Assembly: GCA_028291365.1 (NCBI GenBank)
Contig: JAQGIE010000041.1
Coordinates: 1 to 37,932, forward strand
Source: Rhodospirillales bacterium
GTDB lineage: Bacteria; Pseudomonadota; Alphaproteobacteria; BOG-932; Roseiterribacteraceae
Reading direction: 5' to 3'
DNA: 37,932 nt
Part shown: positions 7,786 through 16,865 of the stretch, piece after piece
How the letters are laid out: each line of letters begins with the position of its first letter
How positions within the stretch are numbered: the first letter of the stretch is position 1
Made by a program: the position numbers and the translations under genes
Notes under the pieces: generated by a model
The model's database searches: none
Told to the model about the DNA's origin: nothing
The model's input: only the letters and a program-made list of their open reading frames with translations

Positions 7786-8793
7786 TTATTTCGCCTGATG
7801 CATCGCGACGGCGGTGTCCGACATGCGCGTGGAGAAGCCCCACTCATTGTCATACCAGCTCATGATGCGCACGAAGACGCCGTCGATCACCTTCGTTTCG
7901 TTGAGCGCGAAGATTGACGACAGCGGATCGTGAATGAAGTCGGTCGAAACCAGATCTTCGGTGTAGGTGCCGAGCACGCCTTTGAGCGCGCCGTTGGCGG
8001 CCTTCTCGATCGCCGCGTTCACTTCCTCGACCGTGGTCGGCCGCTTGGTCGTGAATTTGAAATCGACCACCGACACGTCCGGCGTCGGCACGCGGATCGA
8101 CGTACCATCGAGCTTGCCCTTGAGCTCCGGCAGCACCTTGCCGACCGCTTTCGCGGCGCCGGTCGAAGTCGGGATCATGTTCAGCGCGGCGGCGCGGGCG
8201 CGATGCAGGTCGCTGTGCATCGTGTCGACGGTGCGCTGGTCGCCGGTGTAGCTGTGGATCGTCGTCATGAAGCCGCGCTCGATGCCGATCGCGTTGTTCA
8301 GCACGAAGGCGACCGGCGCCAGGCAGTTGGTGGTGCACGAGGCGTTCGACACGACCGTGTGCGACGCCTTCAGCTGGTCGTGATTGACGCCATAGACGAC
8401 GGTGATGTCTTCGTCGGTGGCGGGCGCCGAGATCAGCACCTTCTTGGCGCCGGCGGTGAGGTGCTGTTCGGCGCTCTTGCGATCGGTGAAGCGCCCCGAA
8501 CATTCCATCGCGATGTCGACGCCGAGTTCCTTCCACGGCAGCTTGGCCGGGTCCGAGACCTGCGTGCATTTGATGGCATGGCCGTTGATGACCAGCTTGT
8601 CGCCCTGGACCTCGACCGTGCCGGGGAAACGTCCGTGCACGCTGTCATATTTCAGCAGATGCGCATTGGTGGCGACCGGGGCGAGGTCGTTCACGGCGAC
8701 GAATTCGAGATCGGTGCGCTTGGATTCCAGTGCCGCGCGCAGCACCAGCCGTCCGATCCGTCCGAACCCGTTGATCGCTACCTTGACCGTCAT
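7786..8793 (-). CDS. gap: glyceraldehyde-3-phosphate dehydrogenase
   Basis: This 335-residue enzyme converts glyceraldehyde-3-phosphate to 1,3-bisphosphoglycerate with NAD. The Rossmann motif NGFGRIGR (8-15), the NAD-selecting Asp in VAVNDL (about residue 36), the catalytic Cys153 in SNASCTTNC, and WYDNEWGFSTRM near the C-terminus are all present. The ATG at 8793 has a strong ribosome-binding site (AAAGGA) and matches the family start. It lies downstream of tkt across a 237-base structured spacer, so it may have its own promoter. pgk, usually the next gene in this pathway cluster, is absent here. Confidence 0.97.
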   Translation of the reverse strand: MTVKVAINGFGRIGRLVLRAALESKRTDLEFVAVNDLAPVATNAHLLKYDSVHGRFPGTVEVQGDKLVINGHAIKCTQVSDPAKLPWKELGVDIAMECSGRFTDRKSAEQHLTAGAKKVLISAPATDEDITVVYGVNHDQLKASHTVVSNASCTTNCLAPVAFVLNNAIGIERGFMTTIHSYTGDQRTVDTMHSDLHRARAAALNMIPTSTGAAKAVGKVLPELKGKLDGTSIRVPTPDVSVVDFKFTTKRPTTVEEVNAAIEKAANGALKGVLGTYTEDLVSTDFIHDPLSSIFALNETKVIDGVFVRIMSWYDNEWGFSTRMSDTAVAMHQAK

Positions 8794-9030
8794 TCTTGTT
8801 CCTTTCGCGTGCGGAACCGGAAGCACGGGTCCTCATCGGATCGTGCGTCTAGTTGTTTGGTTTGGCGCGGTACGCGCCCGCGCCGCGCGAAGAACGCCCG
8901 GCGCACAGGGAAAGTCCTGCGTGTAGCGCATCCGGGCGCGGCAGGACCACCAGTACTGGGGCAGGGCAGGTCAGATCCGGCCGCGTAGGGCGGCCTGCCC
9001 ATTGAGAGGGCGCCAAGGCGCCCGGCCGGA
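8794..9030. repeat. hairpin-rich spacer between tkt and gap
   Basis: No gene is seen here. The spacer holds nested inverted repeats. They are CGCCCGG (8895-8901) with CCGGGCG (8932-8938), enclosing CACAGG (8904-8909) with an imperfect CCTGCGTG (8916-8923); GGGCAGG (8964-8970) with CCTGCCC (8994-9000); and GATCCGGCCG (8974-8983) with CGGCCGGATC (9023-9032). GGGCGCC (9008-9014) with GGCGCCC (9017-9023) forms a tight hairpin nine bases after the tkt stop codon. It could terminate tkt transcription, although no T run follows. The density of palindromes suggests a repeat element or a structured leader for gap. Confidence 0.6.
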
Positions 9031-11034
9031 TCAGAGACGAGCGCGGACCGCGCCCACGACGGCGGCCGCGGTGATGCCGAAACGCTCGTAAAGCTGGGTA
9101 TAGGGTGCGGATTCGCCGAACCCATCCATGCCGACGAAAATCCCGTCGGGGCCGATCCAGCGATCCCAGCCGAAGCGGACGGCGGCCTCGATGCCGACCT
9201 TGAGCGTGCCGGCCGGCAGCACCGAGCGGCGATAGGCCTCGCTCTGGCGTTCGAACAGCGACCAGCACGGCATCGACACGACCGAGGTGCCGATGCCGGC
9301 ATTCTCGAGCTCGCGCTTGGCGTCGAGCGCGATACCGATTTCCGAACCGGTGGCGAGCAAGGTGACGCGCTCGTCGGCGCTCGCGGCGGCGAGCTTGTAC
9401 GCGCCGCGGGCGCACAGATTTTCCGGGCCCGCGTCGGTGCGCGCATGCGGCACCGCCTGCCGCGTCAGCGCCAGCAGCGAGGGACCGTCGGTGCGCGACA
9501 GCGCCAGCTGCCAGCATTCCGCCGTCTCGACCGCATCGCACGGGCGCAGCACCAGCAAGTTCGGCATCGCGCGCAGCGAGGCGATGTGCTCGACCGGCTG
9601 GTGTGTCGGACCGTCTTCGCCGAGCCCGATCGAATCGTGCGTCATGACGAAGATGCTGCGCTGCTTCATCAGCGCTGCGAGACGGATGGCGGGCCGGCAA
9701 TAATCGGCGAAGGACAGGAACGTGCCGCCATACGGAATCAGGCCGCCATGCAGCGCCATGCCGTTCATGGCGGCGGCCATGCCGTGCTCGCGCACGCCCC
9801 AATGGACGTAGCGGCCGGCGAAATTACCCGCTTCGACCGCGCCCGAATTCTTGACGCGCGTATTGTTCGAGGGCGTCAGGTCGGCCGAGCCGCCGATCAT
9901 TTCCGGCACCGCGGGCAGCAGCAATTCGAGCACCTGGCCCGACGCCTGGCGCGTGGCGATCTTCGGTTTTTCCGACGCGACCTTGGTCTTGTATTGCTGC
10001 ACCAGCGCGTCGATGCCGCGCGGCTCGCCGCCGATCGCCTGATCGAAGGCAGCGCGCTGGCGATGGCGCTCGTGACGCTTGGTCCATTCGGCCGACGCGT
10101 TGCGGCCGCGCATGCCGTACGAACGCCACGCATCGACGATCTGGCTCGGGACGCTGAACGGTTCGTACGGCCAGTCGAGCTTCTCGCGCGTCGCAGCCAG
10201 TTCGGCGGCGCCGAACGCGTTCGAATGCGCTTCCGAGGTGCCGGCCCGGTTGGGGCTGCCATAGCCGATGATGGTGCGGCAGGCGATCAGGGTCGGCTTT
10301 TCCGCCGTCATCGCCGCGGTGAGCGCGTGCTCGATTTCTTCCGGATCGTGGCCATCGACCGTGCCGACGTCCCAGCCATAGCTGCGGAAGCGGTTGGCGG
10401 TGTCGTCCGAGAAGGACAGCGACGTCGGCCCGTCGATCGAAATGCCGTTGTCGTCATACAGCACGATCAGGCGCTTCAGCCCGAGATGGCCCGCGATCGA
10501 ACAGGCTTCGTGGCTGACGCCCTCCATCAGGTCGCCGTCGGACGCGATCACCCAGGTGCGGTGATCGACCAGCTCGTCGCCGAAGCGCGCATTCAGCATG
10601 CGCTCGGCGAGCGCCATGCCGACCGCGGTCGCGATGCCCTGGCCGAGCGGGCCGGTGGTGGTCTCGACGCCGGCCAGCACGTCGTGCTCGGGATGACCCG
10701 GCGTCAGGCTGTGGAGCTGGCGAAAGCGCTTCAGCTCGTCGAGCCCGACGCGCTTGTACCCGGTCAGCCAGTTGACCGCGTAGAGCAGCATCGAACCGTG
10801 CCCCGCCGACAGCACGAAGCGGTCGCGATCCGGCCAATCCGGGCGGGACGGATCGAATTTCAGGAACTTGCCCCAAAGCACCGCCGCGATGTCGGCCATG
10901 CCCATCGGCAGGCCGGGATGGCCCGAATTGGCGGCCTCGACCGCGTCGAGCGAGAGAAAGCGGATCGCGTTGGCAAGCTGTGCGTGACCGACCGGCGAAG
11001 TCGTGGGCGGCGCGGCCGTGCTCAGGTCAGTCAT
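9031..11034 (-). CDS. tkt: transketolase
   Basis: Transketolase (667 residues, normal length) transfers two-carbon ketol units in the pentose-phosphate pathway using thiamine diphosphate. The Pyr and PP domains are complete: [13 protein letters not shown] near residue 37, the ThDP/Mg motif around [18 protein letters not shown] with the following Asn, the catalytic [14 protein letters not shown] near residue 475, and a C-terminal ketolase domain. The ATG at 11034 is preceded by a weak GAGCGA. It diverges from the zapA operon and lies upstream of gap on the same strand. Its cofactor links it to thiE in the same block, though thiE makes only a precursor. Confidence 0.97.
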   Translation of the reverse strand: MTDLSTAAPPTTSPVGHAQLANAIRFLSLDAVEAANSGHPGLPMGMADIAAVLWGKFLKFDPSRPDWPDRDRFVLSAGHGSMLLYAVNWLTGYKRVGLDELKRFRQLHSLTPGHPEHDVLAGVETTTGPLGQGIATAVGMALAERMLNARFGDELVDHRTWVIASDGDLMEGVSHEACSIAGHLGLKRLIVLYDDNGISIDGPTSLSFSDDTANRFRSYGWDVGTVDGHDPEEIEHALTAAMTAEKPTLIACRTIIGYGSPNRAGTSEAHSNAFGAAELAATREKLDWPYEPFSVPSQIVDAWRSYGMRGRNASAEWTKRHERHRQRAAFDQAIGGEPRGIDALVQQYKTKVASEKPKIATRQASGQVLELLLPAVPEMIGGSADLTPSNNTRVKNSGAVEAGNFAGRYVHWGVREHGMAAAMNGMALHGGLIPYGGTFLSFADYCRPAIRLAALMKQRSIFVMTHDSIGLGEDGPTHQPVEHIASLRAMPNLLVLRPCDAVETAECWQLALSRTDGPSLLALTRQAVPHARTDAGPENLCARGAYKLAAASADERVTLLATGSEIGIALDAKRELENAGIGTSVVSMPCWSLFERQSEAYRRSVLPAGTLKVGIEAAVRFGWDRWIGPDGIFVGMDGFGESAPYTQLYERFGITAAAVVGAVRARL

Positions 11035-11230
11035 ATTCGCTCGAAATCGCTTGGATTAGCTGGGGCTGGCGTGGGACGCGCGACCATGCCGACCGGGTCC
11101 CGGAGCGTCAACCGGCCCGCCTTGCTTAGCAGGTGAGCGGATCAGCCAGTTCCCGGTTGCACGTCGCACCGCGGGTTGCCAGCAAAGGATTTCTGGAAAT
11201 TTGGCCGCGCTGCCCATATTCCGTCCTGGT

Positions 11231-11259
11231 TTGCAGTTGCGGGCGGCAGAACCTAGGCT
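11231..11259 (+). promoter_or_regulatory. candidate promoter of the zapA operon
   Basis: TTGCAG (11231-11236) and TAGGCT (11254-11259) are spaced by 17 bases and lie about 40 bases before the first start codon at 11299. The rest of the 264-base divergent spacer from tkt shows nothing else I can name. It must also carry the tkt promoter. Confidence 0.4.
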
Positions 11260-11298
11260 CGCGGCTACTCGGATATTTAAAACAAACAGGCGGATCGC

Positions 11299-11511
11299 AT
11301 GAGCGAAACCCCGCTCCGGGCCGCGCTCGAACGGCTCGACGAAGCGATCGATCGGATGGAGGCGTCGCTGGCCCGGCGCGAGGCGCAATTGCCGCAAGGC
11401 GGCCCAGGCGGAGAAGGCGGCGAACCGCGCCGCTCCGACCCGCGTCTGGCGCTCGCCGCCGACCGGCTCGATCGCGTCATCGCCAAGCTGGAGGCCGCGT
11501 CGCGTGGGTAG
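11299..11511 (+). CDS. short coiled-coil protein upstream of zapA (DUF4164-like)
   Basis: This 70-residue protein consists of two amphipathic helices. LRAALERLDEAIDRMEASLARRE (written here in pieces: residues 6-28) and residues 48-67 (LALAADRLDRVIAKLEAAS) are separated by a Gly/Pro-rich linker. Heptad spacing of Leu, Ile and Met suggests a coiled coil. Similar short proteins precede zapA in many Alphaproteobacteria and are often labelled DUF4164. The function is unknown, and a role with ZapA in cell division is an inference from position. Its last eight bases overlap the zapA start, which implies translational coupling. The start is ATG with a weak AGGCGGA upstream. Confidence 0.75.
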   Translation: MSETPLRAALERLDEAIDRMEASLARREAQLPQGGPGGEGGEPRRSDPRLALAADRLDRVIAKLEAASRG

Positions 11512-11806
11512 AGTCGAAATCGCCATCAACGGGCGCACCTACACGGTTGCTTGCGACGAGGGGCAAGAAGCTCGCGTGCGCGAGCTCGGCACCTATGTCG
11601 ACGACAAGCTGAAATCGCTGGGCGGCGGCGGTGCCAGTGAGGCGCAGCTGCTGGTGCTGACCTCGCTCGTGCTTGCCGACGAGCTGATCGAATTGCGCCA
11701 GGGCAACGGCGCGCTCGATTCCGACGAAGAGCGCGTGTTGCTGGGCGCGATCGAACATCTGACGCGCCGGGTCGAAGCGATTGCGGCGCGATTGGACCAG
11801 GCCTGA
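11504..11806 (+). CDS. zapA: cell division protein ZapA
   Basis: ZapA (100 residues) binds and bundles FtsZ filaments at the division septum. The N-terminal globular part shows VEIAINGRTYTVACDEGQE and VRELGTYVDDKL. The C-terminal part is the dimerising coiled coil (LLVLTSLVLADELIELR, then the EERVLLGAIEHLTRRVEAI region). The start is GTG at 11504 with GGAGG about nine bases upstream, inside the end of the preceding gene. The 6S RNA gene and fau follow, which is the conserved order zapA-ssrS-fau across Proteobacteria and supports the call. Confidence 0.92.
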   Translation: MGRVEIAINGRTYTVACDEGQEARVRELGTYVDDKLKSLGGGGASEAQLLVLTSLVLADELIELRQGNGALDSDEERVLLGAIEHLTRRVEAIAARLDQA

Positions 11807-11808
11807 CC

Positions 11809-11837
11809 TTGTCGCTCGCGGATCGGGTCCCTACCTT
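11809..11837 (+). promoter_or_regulatory. promoter of the 6S RNA gene
   Basis: TTGTCG (11809-11814), within CTTGTC as preferred in Alphaproteobacteria, and TACCTT (11832-11837) are separated by exactly 17 bases. The predicted start is near 11844, where the closing stem of the 6S RNA begins. The -35 box starts three bases after the zapA stop codon. Confidence 0.65.
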
Positions 11838-11843
11838 GTCCTC

Positions 11844-12007
11844 CTGGAAGGGCCTGTGCGGTGCGTCAGGTACACTGATCCCAGGGGCCGATGACTTTTC
11901 TGTAGGGAGCTGTCCCTGACCGGATCTTGGTCCGGCCACACGGCGCCCCCCTGGTATGCCAGGGCCACTGCGGAAAGTAACGCCAACGGCCGTCGCGGAC
12001 CCTTCCA
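11844..12007 (+). ncRNA. ssrS: 6S RNA
   Basis: 6S RNA mimics an open promoter and sequesters housekeeping RNA polymerase in stationary phase. The call rests on position between zapA and fau, its standard location, and on folding. GGAAGGG (11846-11852) pairs with CCCTTCC (12000-12006) as a closing stem. Inside are an AGGGA/TCCCT hairpin, a CCGGA/TCCGG terminal hairpin (about 11921-11936) and a CCCTGG/CCAGGG element (about 11950-11965). The sequence in between is largely self-complementary with room for a central bubble. Length is about 164 bases. The ends are estimates within some ten bases. Readthrough into fau, as in E. coli ssrS-ygfA, is likely. Confidence 0.72.
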
Positions 12008-12024
12008 CCTCTCCGCCCTCTCCC

Positions 12025-12582
12025 ATGCTCGATAAAGCCGCTCTCAGAGTGGAGGCGAAGCGCGTTCGCGAAGCCGCCTTCGAGGCCTCGCCGCATGCCG
12101 CCCACGAACTCGCGGCGCAGTTTCTGCGCGCCATCGAACCGGGCCGCGTCGTCGCCGGCTACGCGCCGATCGGCAGCGAGATCGATTCCATTCCATTGCT
12201 GGCGCTGCTCGCGGTGCGCGGCGTCACGCTGTGCCTGCCGGTGGTGCGGAAAGGGGCGCGCATTCTGGAGTTTCGCGCCTGGGCGCCCGGCGACATGCTC
12301 GAACAAGGCGTCTTCGGCACGCGCCACCCGTCGCTGGACTCGGAAGTCGTCCGGCCCGATATGGTGCTGGTGCCGATGCTTGCCTTCAACGACTCGGGCC
12401 ATCGGCTCGGCTATGGCGGCGGATATTACGACGCGACGTTGCAATCGTTGCGCGCCACCGGATCCGTTACCGCCGTCGGATGTGCCTTCGCCGCGCAGCG
12501 CGTGGCTTCATTACCGGTCGAGACCAACGATCAACCGCTCGACTGGCTCGTCACCGAACAGGACGCGCTGCGCTTCGCATGA
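12025..12582 (+). CDS. fau: 5-formyltetrahydrofolate cyclo-ligase
   Basis: This 185-residue enzyme (YgfA/FAU family) uses ATP to convert 5-formyltetrahydrofolate to 5,10-methenyltetrahydrofolate. Motifs are the basic N-terminal region (KAALRVEAKRVRE), substrate-loop residues around GYAPIGSEID, RPDMVLVPMLAFN and the hallmark GYGGGYYDATL. I chose ATG 12025 since the alignment starts at MLDKAALR and the longer frame would run back into the 6S RNA. It follows ssrS and its stop codon overlaps the next start (ATGA), so it is coupled to the ymdB-type gene. YgfA is tied to persistence and biofilm in E. coli; that role here is unproven. Confidence 0.93.
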   Translation: MLDKAALRVEAKRVREAAFEASPHAAHELAAQFLRAIEPGRVVAGYAPIGSEIDSIPLLALLAVRGVTLCLPVVRKGARILEFRAWAPGDMLEQGVFGTRHPSLDSEVVRPDMVLVPMLAFNDSGHRLGYGGGYYDATLQSLRATGSVTAVGCAFAAQRVASLPVETNDQPLDWLVTEQDALRFA

Positions 12583-13406
12583 AACTGCTTTTTCTCGGCG
12601 ACATCGTCGGCAGGTCGGGGCGTGACGCGGTCATCGCGCAAGTGCCCGATCTCCGCGCCAGGCTCGATCTCGATTTCGTCATCGTCAACGGCGAGAACGC
12701 GGCGCATGGCTTCGGCCTGTCGCCGACCATCGCGGCCGATCTCCATGCCGCCGGCGTCGACTGCATCACCACCGGCAATCACGTCTGGGACAAGAAAGAG
12801 CTGATCCCGCATCTCGAGCAGGATGCGCGCGTGCTGCGGCCGATGAATTATCCCGAAGGCACGCCCGGGCGCGGCTATTCGGTCTACGAGGCGCGCGGCG
12901 GACGGCGCGTGCTGGTGATCAATCTGATGGCGCGCCTGTTCATGGATCCGCTCGACGATCCCTTCGCCTCGATCGAGCGTGTGCTGAAAACCTATCGGCT
13001 GGGGCGCGATCCCGCCGCGATCGTGCTCGATTTCCACGGCGAGGCCTCGTCCGAGAAAATGGCCATGGGCCATTGGCTCGATGGCCGCGCCACGCTCGTC
13101 GTGGGCACGCATACCCACACCCCGACCGCCGACACGATGATCCTGCCCGGCGGCACCGCCTATCAGACCGACGCCGGCATGTGCGGCGACTATGATTCGG
13201 TGATCGGCATGGGAAAAGTCGCCGCGGTCACGAAATTCATCCGCAAGATGCCCGGGGAACGGCTCGCCCCGGCCGACGGCGAGGCCACGATCTGCGGCGT
13301 TTTCGTCGAGACCGACGACGCCACCGGCCTGGCCAGGCGCGCCGAGCCGCTGCGGCTCGGGGGGCGGCTCATCGCCACTGTTCCTTCGGCGACCGCGACC
13401 GCGTAG
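12579..13406 (+). CDS. YmdB-type metallophosphoesterase (TIGR00282 family)
   Basis: This 275-residue member of the YmdB/TIGR00282 family resembles proteins shown in Bacillus and Deinococcus to hydrolyse cyclic nucleotides such as 2',3'-cAMP. The dinuclear metal site is intact: GDIVGRSGR (7-15), NGEN near residue 37, [11 protein letters not shown] near residue 64, [17 protein letters not shown] and [13 protein letters not shown], ending with [18 protein letters not shown] 12579 overlaps the fau stop codon by four bases. The native substrate in this organism cannot be told from sequence. A short spacer with an imperfect hairpin (13426-13449) separates it from yebC. Confidence 0.9.
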   Translation: MKLLFLGDIVGRSGRDAVIAQVPDLRARLDLDFVIVNGENAAHGFGLSPTIAADLHAAGVDCITTGNHVWDKKELIPHLEQDARVLRPMNYPEGTPGRGYSVYEARGGRRVLVINLMARLFMDPLDDPFASIERVLKTYRLGRDPAAIVLDFHGEASSEKMAMGHWLDGRATLVVGTHTHTPTADTMILPGGTAYQTDAGMCGDYDSVIGMGKVAAVTKFIRKMPGERLAPADGEATICGVFVETDDATGLARRAEPLRLGGRLIATVPSATATA

Positions 13407-13425
13407 ACACGCACGCGCCTTGCGT

Positions 13426-13449
13426 CCGCCCTTTCCTTGCAAAGGCGGG
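13426..13449 (+). terminator. weak hairpin between ymdB-type gene and yebC
   Basis: CCGCCCTTT (13426-13434) and AAAGGCGGG (13441-13449) can pair with a one-base bulge. No T tract follows, so it may be a weak or rho-assisted terminator, or an RNA processing element, rather than a strong stop. Confidence 0.3.
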
Positions 13450-13495
13450 CGCTGAGCGATTCAATTCCGTTCCTGATTCGGACCGAGCGCAGCCG

Positions 13496-14242
13496 ATGGC
13501 CGGCCATTCCAAATTCAAGAATATCATGCACCGTAAGGGCGCGCAGGATGCCAAGCGCGCCAGGCGATTCAACAAGCTCGCCCGTGAAATCACGGTGGCG
13601 GCGAAATCGGGCATGCCCGATCCCGGGCACAATCCGCGCCTGCGCGCCGCCCTGGCCGCCGCGCGCGTCCAGAACATGCCCAAGGATCGCATCGACCGCG
13701 CCATCAAACAGGCTGCGGGTGCGGACGGCGCGATTTACGAAGCGGTACGCTACGAAGGCTACGGGCCGGGCGGTGTCGCGCTGATCGTCGAGAGCCTCAC
13801 CGACAACCGCAACCGCACCGCCGCCGACGTGCGCGCCGCCTTCACCAAGCTGGGCGGCGTGCTGGGCGAGACGAATTCGGTGGCGTTCCAGTTCTCGCGC
13901 GTCGGTCAGATTCTCTATCCGGCCAAGGTCGCCGGCGCCGACGCGATGTTCGAAGCCGCCGTCGAAGCCGGCGCCGACGATGTCGAGTCGGTCGACGAGA
14001 GCCACGAAATCACCTGCACCATCGAAGCTTTCGCACAGGTGCGCGACGCGCTCGAAGCCAAGTTCGGCGGTCCGGACGGCGCCGGGCTGGTGTGGAAGCC
14101 CAACGTGTTTGCGACGCCGTCGGAAGACCAGGCGGCCTCGCTGCTGAAGCTGATCGACGTGCTCGAAGACAATGACGACGTGCAGAGCGTCGCGGCCAAC
14201 GCCGAATTGTCGGACGAGCTCGCGGCGCGGCTGGCCGGGTAG
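13496..14242 (+). CDS. yebC: YebC/PmpR (TACO1) family protein
   Basis: This 248-residue protein has the usual family length and opening [20 protein letters not shown]. Further family motifs are [32 protein letters not shown] and [13 protein letters not shown]. YebC proteins were described as DNA-binding regulators. Newer work on the TACO1 family shows a translation role at polyproline motifs, which would complement EF-P in this window (established family knowledge, not proven here). It sits directly before ruvC, as in most Proteobacteria, with a two-base gap. No strong ribosome-binding site is visible upstream of the ATG. Confidence 0.95.
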   Translation: MAGHSKFKNIMHRKGAQDAKRARRFNKLAREITVAAKSGMPDPGHNPRLRAALAAARVQNMPKDRIDRAIKQAAGADGAIYEAVRYEGYGPGGVALIVESLTDNRNRTAADVRAAFTKLGGVLGETNSVAFQFSRVGQILYPAKVAGADAMFEAAVEAGADDVESVDESHEITCTIEAFAQVRDALEAKFGGPDGAGLVWKPNVFATPSEDQAASLLKLIDVLEDNDDVQSVAANAELSDELAARLAG

Positions 14243-14244
14243 CG

Positions 14245-14760
14245 ATGCGCATCCTCGGCCTCGACCCCGGTCTGCAGGCGACCGGTTGGGGCGTGATCGA
14301 AGCCGAGGGCAATCGGCTGACGCACGTCGCGCACGGCGTCGTGCGCACCACGACCGAAGCAAAGCTTTCGGTGCGTCTCGCCTTCTTGTCGTCATCTTTG
14401 GCCGAACTGATCGCCGCCCACGCACCCGAAGAAGCGGCGGTCGAAGAAGTGTTCGTCAACGTCAATCCGGCCTCGACCCTCAAGCTCGGCATGGCGCGTG
14501 GCGTGGTGATGCTGGCACCCGCGATGGCCGGCCTGCCGGTCGCCGAATATGCCGCGACGTTGGTCAAACAGGCCTGCGTCGGCACCGGTCGCGCCGACAA
14601 GGCGCAAGTCGCGATGATGGTGTCGCACCTCCTGCCCGGCTGCAAAGCCACGGCAGACGCCGCCGACGCGCTCGCCGTCGCCATCTGCCACGCGCATCAC
14701 CGGCAGACGCAGCAGCGCTGGACTCCCTCGCCACGAGCGGAGAGGGGAGACATCCGATGA
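14245..14760 (+). CDS. ruvC: crossover junction endodeoxyribonuclease RuvC
   Basis: RuvC (171 residues) is a dimeric nuclease that resolves Holliday junctions by paired symmetrical cuts. The four catalytic acidic residues are in place: Asp7 in ILGLDPGL, Glu67 in AAVEEVFV, and Asp138 and Asp141 in KATADAADALAVAICH. The C-terminal tail (PSPRAERGD) is slightly extended. The stop codon overlaps the ruvA start (ATGA). It lies with ruvA and ruvB in the conserved order, so the three make a coupled resolvase unit. Confidence 0.96.
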   Translation: MRILGLDPGLQATGWGVIEAEGNRLTHVAHGVVRTTTEAKLSVRLAFLSSSLAELIAAHAPEEAAVEEVFVNVNPASTLKLGMARGVVMLAPAMAGLPVAEYAATLVKQACVGTGRADKAQVAMMVSHLLPGCKATADAADALAVAICHAHHRQTQQRWTPSPRAERGDIR

Positions 14761-15362
14761 TCGGCAAGCTCACCGGCAAGGTCGACACGGTCGGCATCGA
14801 CAACATCATTCTCGATGTCGGCGGTGTCGGTTATGTCGTCGCCTGTTCGACGCCGACGCTGGCGCGGCTGCAGCCGGGTGGGCCGGCCTCGCTGCTGATC
14901 GAGACGCGCGTGCGCGACGAGATCATGGCGCTGTACGGATTCTTCGACGCGGCCGAGCGCGACTGGTTCAAGCTGCTGACGACAGTGCAGGGCGTCGGCG
15001 CCAAGGTCGGCCTGTCGATTCTGTCGGCGGTGCCGGCCGAGCGGTTGCAGCTCGCGATCGCCAGCGGCGACAAGGCTTCGGTCCAGCGCGCCGACGGCGT
15101 CGGCGCCAAGCTCGCGCTGCGCATCGTCGCCGAACTCAAGGACAAGGCCGGCACCATCGGCGTGTCGTTCGAACCGATTGCGCGCTTGGCGTCCGAGCCA
15201 GCCGGCAACACGCCGACCTCCGACGCAGTTTCGGCGCTGGTCAATCTCGGCTATGCGCGCGCCGATGCGTATGGCGCGGTTGCAGCCGCGGCGAAGAAAC
15301 TCGGCGATGAGGCCAAGCTGCCGGATCTGATCCGCGTCGGTCTGAAAGAGTTGGCGGCATGA
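14757..15362 (+). CDS. ruvA: Holliday junction branch migration protein RuvA
   Basis: RuvA (201 residues, typical) is the tetrameric DNA clamp that recognises four-way junctions and loads RuvB. The N-terminal OB fold starts [13 protein letters not shown] with DVGGVGYVV. Two helix-hairpin-helix motifs follow ([17 protein letters not shown] and the [13 protein letters not shown] segment), and the flexible C-terminal domain III binds RuvB ([16 protein letters not shown] onward). ATG 14757 overlaps the ruvC stop codon and its own stop overlaps the ruvB start. Confidence 0.96.
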   Translation: MIGKLTGKVDTVGIDNIILDVGGVGYVVACSTPTLARLQPGGPASLLIETRVRDEIMALYGFFDAAERDWFKLLTTVQGVGAKVGLSILSAVPAERLQLAIASGDKASVQRADGVGAKLALRIVAELKDKAGTIGVSFEPIARLASEPAGNTPTSDAVSALVNLGYARADAYGAVAAAAKKLGDEAKLPDLIRVGLKELAA

Positions 15363-16462
15363 GCGCGGCCGATCGTGGCGGGGCGGAGCCCCGGAACGTG
15401 AATCGGTCGCGCCAGGAAAGCGCACCCGATCGCATCGTCGATCCTGCGCGCGACGGCGACGACGTCGATTCGACGCTGCGTCCGCAGACGCTCGGCGAAT
15501 TCGTCGGCCAGGCGCAGGTGCGCGAGAATCTCGCGGTCTTCGTCGCGGCGGCGCGGGCGCGCGAAGAAGCGCTCGATCACGTGCTGCTGCACGGACCGCC
15601 CGGTCTCGGCAAAACCACGCTGGCGCAGATCGTGTCGCGCGAACTCGGCGTCGGTTTCCGCGCCACCTCCGGTCCGATCCTGGTCAAGGCCGGCGATCTC
15701 GCCGCCATTCTCACCAACCTGCAGCCGCGCGACGTGCTGTTCATCGACGAGATCCATCGCCTCGCCCCCGCGGTCGAGGAGGTGCTGTATCCGGCGATGG
15801 AGGATTTCCAGCTCGACCTGATCATCGGCGAAGGGCCGGCGGCGCGTTCGGTGCGCATCGATCTGCCGCCCTTCACCCTGGTCGGCGCGACGACGCGCGC
15901 GGGTCTGCTGGCGACCCCGCTGCGCGACCGGTTCGGCATTCCGCTGCGGCTCGATCTCTACGAGACGGCGGACTTGACGAACATCGTCTCGCGCGGTGCG
16001 CGCGTTCTGAAAATTCAGGTCACGCAGGACGGCGCGACGGAGATCGCGCGCCGCGCGCGCGGCACGCCGCGTGTCGCCGGACGGCTGTTGCGCCGCGTGC
16101 GTGATTTCGCCGCCGTCGCCGGCACCGCGGTGATCGACGCCAAGGCGGCCGATGCGGCCCTGGCGCGGCTCGAGGTCGATTCGCGCGGTCTCGACGCGAT
16201 GGACAGGCGCTATCTGCGCTGCATCTCCGATCATTATGGCGGCGGCCCGGTCGGCGTCGACACGCTGGCGGCGGCGCTGGGCGAGCAGCGCGACGTGCTG
16301 GAAGAAGTGGTCGAACCCTATCTGATCCAGCAGGGGCTGACGCAGCGCACGCCGCGCGGCCGTATGTTGTCGGATTCGGGCTATCGCTATCTTGGCCTGC
16401 CGGTACCGGCGACGCCGACGCGACAGCTGGATCTGCTGTCCGATGGGGTAATCGATGTCTGA
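15359..16462 (+). CDS. ruvB: Holliday junction branch migration ATPase RuvB
   Basis: RuvB (367 residues) is the hexameric AAA+ motor that pumps DNA through the RuvA-junction complex. Walker A is GPPGLGKT (79-86), Walker B is VLFIDEIH (Asp130, Glu131), sensor 1 is GATTRAG, and the C-terminal winged helix includes [12 protein letters not shown]. The N-terminus is longer than in E. coli, with about 30 polar residues before [11 protein letters not shown]. The start at ATG 15359 overlaps ruvA by four bases, which supports it. Its end overlaps the ybgC start by eight bases, linking the repair genes to the Tol-Pal cluster. Confidence 0.96.
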   Translation: MSAADRGGAEPRNVNRSRQESAPDRIVDPARDGDDVDSTLRPQTLGEFVGQAQVRENLAVFVAAARAREEALDHVLLHGPPGLGKTTLAQIVSRELGVGFRATSGPILVKAGDLAAILTNLQPRDVLFIDEIHRLAPAVEEVLYPAMEDFQLDLIIGEGPAARSVRIDLPPFTLVGATTRAGLLATPLRDRFGIPLRLDLYETADLTNIVSRGARVLKIQVTQDGATEIARRARGTPRVAGRLLRRVRDFAAVAGTAVIDAKAADAALARLEVDSRGLDAMDRRYLRCISDHYGGGPVGVDTLAAALGEQRDVLEEVVEPYLIQQGLTQRTPRGRMLSDSGYRYLGLPVPATPTRQLDLLSDGVIDV

Positions 16463-16850
16463 ACACCGTTTCCCGGTGCGCATCTATTGGGAAGACACCG
16501 ACGCCGGCGGCGTCGTGTATTATGCCAATTACCTGAAATTCGCCGAGCGCGCGCGAACCGAGCTGGTGCGCGAGCGCGGCCTCGACCAGCGTGCGCTGGC
16601 CGAGCGCGACGGCGTGTGGATCGTGGTGCGCCGGGCCTCGCTCGACTATCGCGCGCCGGCGCGGCTGGGCGACGAATTGACCGTCGCGACGCAGATCAAA
16701 GAAACGAGCGGCGCGCGAGTGCGTTTGGCGCAGCACGTACGCCGTGGTGAAGAACTTTTGGTCGAGATCGGGTGCGAGCTGGCGGCAATCGACCGCAGCG
16801 GTCGCCCGGTCCGGTTCCCGCCCGCGCTGGTCGCGGCTTTCGCAGCGTAG
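16455..16850 (+). CDS. ybgC: Tol-Pal-associated acyl-CoA thioesterase YbgC
   Basis: This 131-residue hot-dog-fold thioesterase hydrolyses acyl-CoA or acyl-ACP and is linked to phospholipid metabolism near the Tol-Pal machinery. The active-site segment reads [19 protein letters not shown], with the catalytic Asp at residue 16. The position that is His in E. coli (YHANY) is Tyr here, a variant I recall from other Alphaproteobacteria. [11 protein letters not shown] follows. The gene overlaps ruvB and precedes tolQ by 15 bases, the standard first position of the tol operon. Confidence 0.94.
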   Translation: MSEHRFPVRIYWEDTDAGGVVYYANYLKFAERARTELVRERGLDQRALAERDGVWIVVRRASLDYRAPARLGDELTVATQIKETSGARVRLAQHVRRGEELLVEIGCELAAIDRSGRPVRFPPALVAAFAA

Positions 16851-16865
16851 CAGAAGGATCGAGTC

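Noticed and set aside
11056-11538. A minus-strand open frame of 160 codons between tkt and zapA
   Set aside because: It is antisense to the coiled-coil gene and zapA start, lacks a ribosome-binding site and shows no family pattern.
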